DNA of 31,591 nt from a virus, in the IMG/VR virus record IMGVR_UViG_3300025634_000008, positions 1 to 31,591 of that record. One strand, written 5' to 3'. Under the pieces are notes generated by a model that saw only the letters and a program-made list of their open reading frames with translations, had not been told where the DNA came from and searched no databases. The position numbers were made by a program, and so were the translations under genes. Below, in pieces: positions 26,735 through 31,591 of this stretch; within the stretch, counting starts at the first letter, position 1, and each line of letters opens with the position of its first letter.

Positions 26735-26746
26735 CGTGAAGGACAC

Positions 26747-28000
26747 ATGGCGAAAAATAAACTGAGCAAGCCCGCTCCATCCGTGCCCAATGGCTCCGCC
26801 AAGGTTACTGCTCCGCAGTCTCCAAGCGCCGTCGAGCCGTTGACCGACGAGTTGAATCTCGTCCGAAAATTTACGCGTGAGAATCCCAAGGGCAGTCTGG
26901 CGGATACGCCCGAGGAAGTCGCGGCTTCGACGGTCTTAGACCCGTCCGCGCCGATCGAGAATTCCGCCGCCGAGCCAATCTCGGACACGCCGCCTCCGGC
27001 CGAGGAAACTCCGCCGACCGAAACTCCCGCCGAGCCAGCGATTGAAACGCCAGCGCCGACGTCGGAAGCGTCGCCCGCTACGCCTGCGAAGCCTGCGCCA
27101 GCAGCGCCGGCCGCGACAAGCGAAACGCCAGCAGCGCCCGCCGTTGCGACCGAACCGCCCAAGCCGAGCTACGCGCCCGACGAGCAAATCCATCTGCTCG
27201 AAGGCAGCGAACCGTGGACGCGCCAGCAGGTCGTCGCCGGGCTTCAAGACCGCGCAACGCTCCAACCGAAGGCCGCCGAGTCCGAGAGATTCCGCGCCTT
27301 GTTCGGCAACGACTACGAGACGGCTGAGAAGAATTGGAAGCCGATTCTGGACAGCCTTCGCGAGAATCCGGAGCGCGCTCAGGTCGCCAACGAAGTGCTC
27401 GCCGCCGACCCCGGGATGCTCGAATACCTGCGCCAGAGCGCCCAATACTGGAAGTCGCTCACGCCCGAGGAGCGCGGCGTCGCCGGAGGCACCGCAGCCG
27501 CGGCCGCACCGTCGTCCATCCCGCAGAACGACCCGCGCATCGAGAAGTACGAACGCACCTTCGCCACGATGCAGAAGCAGCTCATCGACAATCGCGTGCG
27601 CTCCGAATGGGGGCAGGTTTTCGAAAAGTTCCCCTTCATGCGAACCGACCAAAAGGCTCGTGAAGCACTGACGGCAGCGGCTGGGCTCATGTTCACCGCC
27701 GACGAGAAGGCCGGGAAAGACCCGCTCGAGTGCCGTGGTTTACTCGAGGCCATGAGTCAGAACGCCGTATTCCTCGAGGCGGCAGCTATCGCGTATGACC
27801 AGCGCGCGCAACACGGCGCGCCCGGTTCCGCATTGCCTGCCCCCACGATTGCGGCGCCTCCGTCTCCGGGTGTGGGTCTAGCGTTACTTGGCAGCAGCGG
27901 GCCTGGCCCGTCGGGTCAACCAGCGGCTGCTCCTCCAAAAGTTTACCGAGGCGACCCCGATTCGGCCGTCGCCGCTTTCATCAACGACCATCCAAGATAA
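26747..28000 (+). CDS. Putative capsid scaffolding protein
   Basis: At 417 residues it is directly before the major capsid gene. The first 140 residues are Pro/Ala/Glu/Thr-rich and disordered. The middle (HLLEGSEPWTRQQVVAGLQD, then RFRALFGNDYETAEKNWKPI) and later segments are helical and acidic, and the C-terminus has a further Pro/Gly linker and AFINDHPR. High helical and disordered content plus position are typical of scaffolds, which guide capsid assembly and then leave. No protease motif is seen. Confidence 0.7.
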   Translation: MAKNKLSKPAPSVPNGSAKVTAPQSPSAVEPLTDELNLVRKFTRENPKGSLADTPEEVAASTVLDPSAPIENSAAEPISDTPPPAEETPPTETPAEPAIETPAPTSEASPATPAKPAPAAPAATSETPAAPAVATEPPKPSYAPDEQIHLLEGSEPWTRQQVVAGLQDRATLQPKAAESERFRALFGNDYETAEKNWKPILDSLRENPERAQVANEVLAADPGMLEYLRQSAQYWKSLTPEERGVAGGTAAAAAPSSIPQNDPRIEKYERTFATMQKQLIDNRVRSEWGQVFEKFPFMRTDQKAREALTAAAGLMFTADEKAGKDPLECRGLLEAMSQNAVFLEAAAIAYDQRAQHGAPGSALPAPTIAAPPSPGVGLALLGSSGPGPSGQPAAAPPKVYRGDPDSAVAAFINDHPR

Positions 28001-28012
28001 GGACATAACAGC

Positions 28013-28975
28013 GTGTCAAACGGACTTCCGTACGTCAGCACCAACGAAGTCAATACCTTCGCGAACCGATACGTTCGGAACAACATCGTCGACCAGCGAT
28101 ACAAGTCGCGGGCGTGGTTGGGCATTCTGAATTCGGTCGGACGCATCGTTCGAATCGACGGCGGCTCGATCGTCAGCCAGCCGATTCTTGCCCAGCCGAA
28201 TCAGACGGCGGCTTCGTACTTCGGTGCGGACCTGCTCGATGCCGACGCGCAAGAGGAGTTCACGAACGTCGAAATCCGCTGGTGCGCTGCCTACGCTTCG
28301 GCGACCATCAACGGAACCGACAAGCTCCGCTGCACCGGACGCGAAGCGACCTTGAACATCGTCAAGGCCAAAACCGAGTCGGCCTTCATGGCCTGCTTCG
28401 ATAAGGTCGGTTCGTTCGTCTTCGGCAACGGCAACGGCAACGGCGGCAAGGACTGGGACGGCATGGGCGCCGGCATCAACGACGCAGCCGGCTTTCAAGT
28501 GTATAACGGCATCGACCGCGTTGCGAATCCCTGGTGGCAGTCGCAAGTGTTCGACCCCGGTACGCCGACCGCGCTGTCCAGCGCCTCGATGATGACGCTC
28601 TTTACCGAGTGTCAGACCGACGAGGAGCGCATCCAAGTCATCATCACGACCAAGGCCGGATACACGGCGTACTGGCAACTGCTCACGCCGCAAGAGATTC
28701 TCGCCGACGACAGCATCGGCAACCTCGGTTTCAACAACATCGCCTTCCAGGGTTGCGCGCTCGTCATGGACGCTGGCTGTCCGGCCGGCTACATGTACTT
28801 CGTGAACCTCGACCACGTTCGGCTGTTCCTGCACACGCAGCGGCAGTTCGAGTTCCAAGGCTTCCAGCGTCCGTACAATCAGGACGTCGAAGCCGGTCAG
28901 GTTCTCGCAATGGGGAATTTCGAGAACAGAAAATGCAGCGCCTCCGGTGTGTACCGGAACATCAGCAACGCGTAA
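28013..28975 (+). CDS. Major capsid protein
   Basis: A 320-residue protein with FANRYVRNNIVDQRYKSRAW at the N-terminus, a strong beta/alpha core with GGKDWDGMGAGINDAAGFQV and WWQSQVFDPGT, and YMYFVNLDHVRLFLHTQRQF followed by PYNQDVEAGQVLAMGNFENR near the end; the last segments are typical of HK97-fold capsid proteins found after a scaffold (DNA, NTQ-like substrate loops). GTG start. It would form the icosahedral shell. Confidence 0.85.
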   Translation: MSNGLPYVSTNEVNTFANRYVRNNIVDQRYKSRAWLGILNSVGRIVRIDGGSIVSQPILAQPNQTAASYFGADLLDADAQEEFTNVEIRWCAAYASATINGTDKLRCTGREATLNIVKAKTESAFMACFDKVGSFVFGNGNGNGGKDWDGMGAGINDAAGFQVYNGIDRVANPWWQSQVFDPGTPTALSSASMMTLFTECQTDEERIQVIITTKAGYTAYWQLLTPQEILADDSIGNLGFNNIAFQGCALVMDAGCPAGYMYFVNLDHVRLFLHTQRQFEFQGFQRPYNQDVEAGQVLAMGNFENRKCSASGVYRNISNA

Positions 28976-28989
28976 GGAGCGGCAGAATC

Positions 28990-29184
28990 ATGGCACACAA
29001 GAAATCATCCAAAGGCGCAGCCGGAGACGGTTCCAAGGTTCCCGCGGAAAGCGTCGAGCTCGAAGGCTCAATCATCACGGCCGCTCGTTCGACGATGGTC
29101 GCGCAATCCTACGAAGATGGCTACCCGGAAGTTCCGGGACGCCTGCACATGCGCCAAGCCGCAGTCGGAAAAGTCCACCACTAA
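28990..29184 (+). CDS. Small head-region protein (64 aa)
   Basis: MAHKKSSKGAAGDGSKVPAE, followed by a short strand and a C-terminal GYPEVPGRLHMRQAAVGKVH. The ATG has AGGAG upstream at good spacing. It lies just after the capsid gene, a position often held by head decoration or stabilising proteins. Function not established. Confidence 0.6.
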   Translation: MAHKKSSKGAAGDGSKVPAESVELEGSIITAARSTMVAQSYEDGYPEVPGRLHMRQAAVGKVHH

Positions 29185-29229
29185 CTTTCACCAACGCACT
29201 CGTTGTCCATAGGGGACGGAGAGAACATC

Positions 29230-30234
29230 ATGCCAATTTGGTCAACCACCCTCGACGCAACCACCAACAACCTGCCGAATGACGGCCCGCGTGGGATGCA
29301 GTCCTACCGCCCGTCACCGACGGCGGCAACCTACCTTCCGGGAACGGTTTTGCAACTCGTTCCGATGGACCAGCAACTCTACGCCGACCACGCGACGGTG
29401 CAGCCGCTTCCGGCTGGCACCACGCTGACGAAAATCGCCGGTGTCGTTGCGGGTTCGTGGGGAGGCTTCGACGGATCGCTCGACCAGGCTCCGGCCTACG
29501 TTTCGGTCGCGAACCCGCAAGGGCTCGTGCGCGGAACCACGTACATCGAGTCGATCGTCAAAGGCTTGGGGTACGTCCTCGTTGACCAATCCGGCACCGC
29601 GGCTGTCACCATCGTCGATGGCCTCGAACTGGTTTCCTCGCGCGTTTCGGCTGGCTACGCTCAAGGCGTCGCCGTCTCGACCGCAGTCGGCGCATCCCTC
29701 ATCGCCGTCGCGTCGTTGCCGTCTACCGGCATCGGCTCGTCGCTGACCGCCGCTGCGTTGGCGCAAGCCGCGCAGGTTGCAACGGTTGCAACTCCGGCCG
29801 CGGGCGACATTCTCAACCTGACGATTCAAGCACCGTACTCGCAAGGGTTCCCGAGCGTCGCGCAGACCTACACCTGGTCGCTGATGCTCAACTCGACCAC
29901 GGCCGCTTCGGCGACCACGGCCGCAGCCGCGATGGTCGCGTACCTCAATGCGACGTCGAACTTCAGCAAGTATTTCCTGGCGACCAACACGGCCGGTGCA
30001 ATCACCGTCACGGTCAACGCCAACTCCGCGCCGTTCCAAGTCACCTTCGGTTCGGGAACGAACCTGACCGGCGCATTCTACACCAGCATTTCGGGCATGG
30101 TCGCCAACTCGCTGACCTTCGCCTCGAACGTCACGGGCGCAGGCGGGACCACCTTCGCTGCGACCGGCGCAAACTTCACCGGCGGAACGGGATACAAGGG
30201 CCTCACCCCGGCCTTCATCTACGGAGAATTCTAA
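29230..30234 (+). CDS. Putative capsid decoration or structural protein (334 aa)
   Basis: The start at ATG 29230 (MPIWSTTLDATTNNLPNDGP) is preceded by GGAGAG; a frame open from 29203 is less likely. The N-terminal third (YLPGTVLQLVPMDQQLYADH) resembles decoration-type beta barrels; the C-terminal two thirds is Ala/Thr/Ser/Gly-rich beta sequence (ATTAAAAMVAYLNATSNFSK, TNTAGAITVTVNANSAPFQV) like an exposed Ig-like or fibre-type domain. It follows capsid genes, so surface decoration is the best guess. Confidence 0.65.
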   Translation: MPIWSTTLDATTNNLPNDGPRGMQSYRPSPTAATYLPGTVLQLVPMDQQLYADHATVQPLPAGTTLTKIAGVVAGSWGGFDGSLDQAPAYVSVANPQGLVRGTTYIESIVKGLGYVLVDQSGTAAVTIVDGLELVSSRVSAGYAQGVAVSTAVGASLIAVASLPSTGIGSSLTAAALAQAAQVATVATPAAGDILNLTIQAPYSQGFPSVAQTYTWSLMLNSTTAASATTAAAAMVAYLNATSNFSKYFLATNTAGAITVTVNANSAPFQVTFGSGTNLTGAFYTSISGMVANSLTFASNVTGAGGTTFAATGANFTGGTGYKGLTPAFIYGEF

Positions 30235-30237
30235 TCT

Positions 30238-30960
30238 GTGGCAACGCTTCTAGCGAAGATCGAACGCGACAGCATCCTGGCTCGAGCGGCGGAAAAAGAA
30301 AACACCATCGTCGAAAAGACGTGCCGCATTTCGCTGGCACACGATTGGCCGAACGCGCAGAAACCGCGCGCGATCGAACTACCGTGGTGCAAGGGACTCG
30401 GATCGCCCAAGACGCTGCTCATCCTTCGCCCAGGCGCAACGATCGAACAGCCGCTGGACAAGTGCCACGCGTGGTTCGGTCCGTTCGACCTGTTCAAAGA
30501 ATACGAGGCCGAGCTTCACAAGGTTCCGACGAACGAGAAGCTCATCGCCGCCATGCGCGACCGTATCGCCAGCGAGAGCGCCCGATACCTCACGCGCTAC
30601 GACTACCCGCGCGGCAATGGTCGCGGCAGCCAGCCGGACATGACTCCGGTTGGTCCGCACCGTTCGCCTGACATTACGATTCAGGTCCTCGATGCCGAGG
30701 GAAATCACGACGAGCCGATTCGGCTGTACGAGGTCTATCAAATCGGCGAGTTCGACGAACTGGCCGGCACGTTCCAGCAGCCCGAGTCGCAAGAGCAAAT
30801 CGAGTCGCGCTTCCAGGCGCAGCTGCTCGAGAAGGACCGCGAGGTTGCGGCCATGCGTCGCGAGCTCGCGCAGCTTGCGGGCATGGTCAAGGGCGTCGCG
30901 CTCACCGCGGCGGGCAAAGGCAAAGCAGTCGCCGCTGAACCAGCGGTAGCAGGGGAGTAG
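30238..30960 (+). CDS. Hypothetical structural protein (240 aa)
   Basis: GTG start. N-terminal charged helix (IERDSILARAAEKENTIVEK), a beta-rich centre (KTLLILRPGATIEQPLDKCH), then a coiled coil at about 180-215 (ESRFQAQLLEKDREVAAMRR) and an Ala/Gly/Lys tail. It sits between the capsid cluster and a zinc-ribbon protein, in the head-completion or neck segment. Family not recognised. Confidence 0.6.
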   Translation: MATLLAKIERDSILARAAEKENTIVEKTCRISLAHDWPNAQKPRAIELPWCKGLGSPKTLLILRPGATIEQPLDKCHAWFGPFDLFKEYEAELHKVPTNEKLIAAMRDRIASESARYLTRYDYPRGNGRGSQPDMTPVGPHRSPDITIQVLDAEGNHDEPIRLYEVYQIGEFDELAGTFQQPESQEQIESRFQAQLLEKDREVAAMRRELAQLAGMVKGVALTAAGKGKAVAAEPAVAGE

Positions 30961-30961
30961 T

Positions 30962-31291
30962 ATGGCGCAAGTAGCCGTTCGGGCTCATTGTCCCGCGTGC
31001 GGGCAGCCGGCCACGCTGGCAGGTTCGTATTCCGACGAGACGTTCAATGGACAGTGCGTTGCGTGCAAGGGCGTGATAGCGGCTCCGAATCCGAAGTACG
31101 ACCCGTCCAAGAACGTCCAGGCGTTTTCGTCCGTCGTCATCGGCGACAAAGTTGTTTCGGGCTACAACCTGAAGGTTACGGAAGCGACCAAACCGACGAC
31201 AGAGATGGATCCGGAAGCGACCGTCGTGGACGAACACAAGTTTGCGGGAACCGACCCTTTCCCGAAATCCGACGCTCTGGACAATGCATAG
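30962..31291 (+). CDS. Zinc-ribbon protein (109 aa)
   Basis: HCPACGQPATLAGSYSDETF followed by NGQCVACKG gives two CxxC pairs about 20 residues apart, a one-zinc ribbon. The rest has beta strands (SSVVIGDKVVSGYNLKVTEA) and an acidic tail. ATG begins 1 base after the previous stop. Role in head-tail joining unknown. Confidence 0.65.
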   Translation: MAQVAVRAHCPACGQPATLAGSYSDETFNGQCVACKGVIAAPNPKYDPSKNVQAFSSVVIGDKVVSGYNLKVTEATKPTTEMDPEATVVDEHKFAGTDPFPKSDALDNA

Positions 31292-31469
31292 CTCGTTCAC
31301 CGATGCGCTCGCGCGCGAACTTGGCGCCCCGCGCAAGAAGTCGGGCCTGAAGTTTGCGGTCGTCGAGAAGATGCACACGGGCGAGAAAGTCGTCTATCGC
31401 AGCGACGTTCGCGGAGCGGCCGAGACGGTCGCAGCGCAGCACGCGGCACGCCGCGTCATCGAGGAGTAA
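31284..31469 (+). CDS. Small basic protein (61 aa)
   Basis: Starts at ATG 31284-31286 (MHSSFTDALARELGAPRKKS), overlapping the preceding gene by 8 bases. Basic, with a helical C-terminus (GAAETVAAQHAARRVIEE). No motif. Confidence 0.6.
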   Translation: MHSSFTDALARELGAPRKKSGLKFAVVEKMHTGEKVVYRSDVRGAAETVAAQHAARRVIEE

Positions 31470-31470
31470 C

Positions 31471-31591
31471 ATGGCCGACAGACGTTCATCGCTCGACAAA
31501 GGTTCTTTCCCGGCCGGAGACGGCGGGCGTGTCATCGTTCCGATTCATCACAATCGCGAAGGCGGAGATGCGTCGATCGACCCGGACGAGA
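31471..31591 (+). CDS. Late protein, 5' end only
   Basis: Forty codons (MADRRSSLDKGSFPAGDGGR...) run off the right edge. The ATG follows the previous TAA by one base. N-terminus is polar and charged. Too short to assign. Confidence 0.55.
   Translation, partial: MADRRSSLDKGSFPAGDGGRVIVPIHHNREGGDASIDPDE

Noticed and set aside
28016-28858. 280-codon minus-strand open frame
   Set aside because: Exact antisense shadow of the major capsid gene with no start signal.
1-31591. CRISPR array, insertion sequence or transposon
   Set aside because: No regularly spaced repeats, no transposase motif and no terminal inverted repeats were seen.

Overview
The window looks like about 31.6 kb of a temperate tailed phage (Caudoviricetes) from a high-GC bacterium that cannot be named from the sequence. 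It is probably a free or circularly permuted genome rather than an integrated prophage: the integrase gene lies beside a site carrying only the 3' half of a tRNA-Pro(GGG) and its terminator, as expected of attP, and phage-type genes continue on both sides of it. No bacterial housekeeping gene is visible.

Layout. (1) 1-11590, minus strand: a tightly packed early operon of about 35 genes joined mostly by 4-base ATGA/GTGA overlaps. It carries an MT-A70 adenine methyltransferase, a C5-cytosine methyltransferase, a DUF1064-type nuclease, an HNH endonuclease, a replisome-organiser-like initiator with an internal iteron cluster (possible origin), a recombination protein paired with a Cas4/RecB-like Fe-S nuclease, a LAGLIDADG endonuclease, an excisionase-like HTH protein and a Cro-like HTH protein. 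(2) 11600-13480, plus strand: the lysogeny switch, with back-to-back promoters sharing a -35 region, a CI-like repressor, a small membrane protein and a tyrosine integrase. (3) 13773-14005: attP with paired direct repeats on both sides of the tRNA core. (4) 14007-16051, minus strand: a second operon of small genes behind a strong promoter overlapped by a palindrome. (5) 16122-16864: about 740 bp without a convincing gene. (6) 16865-17321: two cysteine-rich minus-strand genes. (7) 17412-17509: mirror-image divergent promoters. (8) 17562-31591, plus strand: the late region, with small coupled genes, putative TerS, a LuxR-type HTH protein, TerL, portal, a very basic 52-residue protein with its own terminator, scaffold, major capsid, a decoration-like protein and neck-region genes. 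The window ends inside a gene; tail and lysis modules lie outside it.

How the parts fit: CI and Cro homologues would choose between the leftward early operon and the rightward repressor-integrase operon. The early operon supplies replication, recombination and DNA modification. The divergent promoter block would start the late packaging and capsid genes while also firing left toward two zinc-binding proteins and the unexplained non-coding tract. Much of the coding capacity is in proteins under 60 residues, many with CxxC zinc-binding pairs or one membrane helix; several are shorter than usual ORF-length cut-offs and are listed here from start/stop coupling. Functions come from motif recognition by eye, without database searches.
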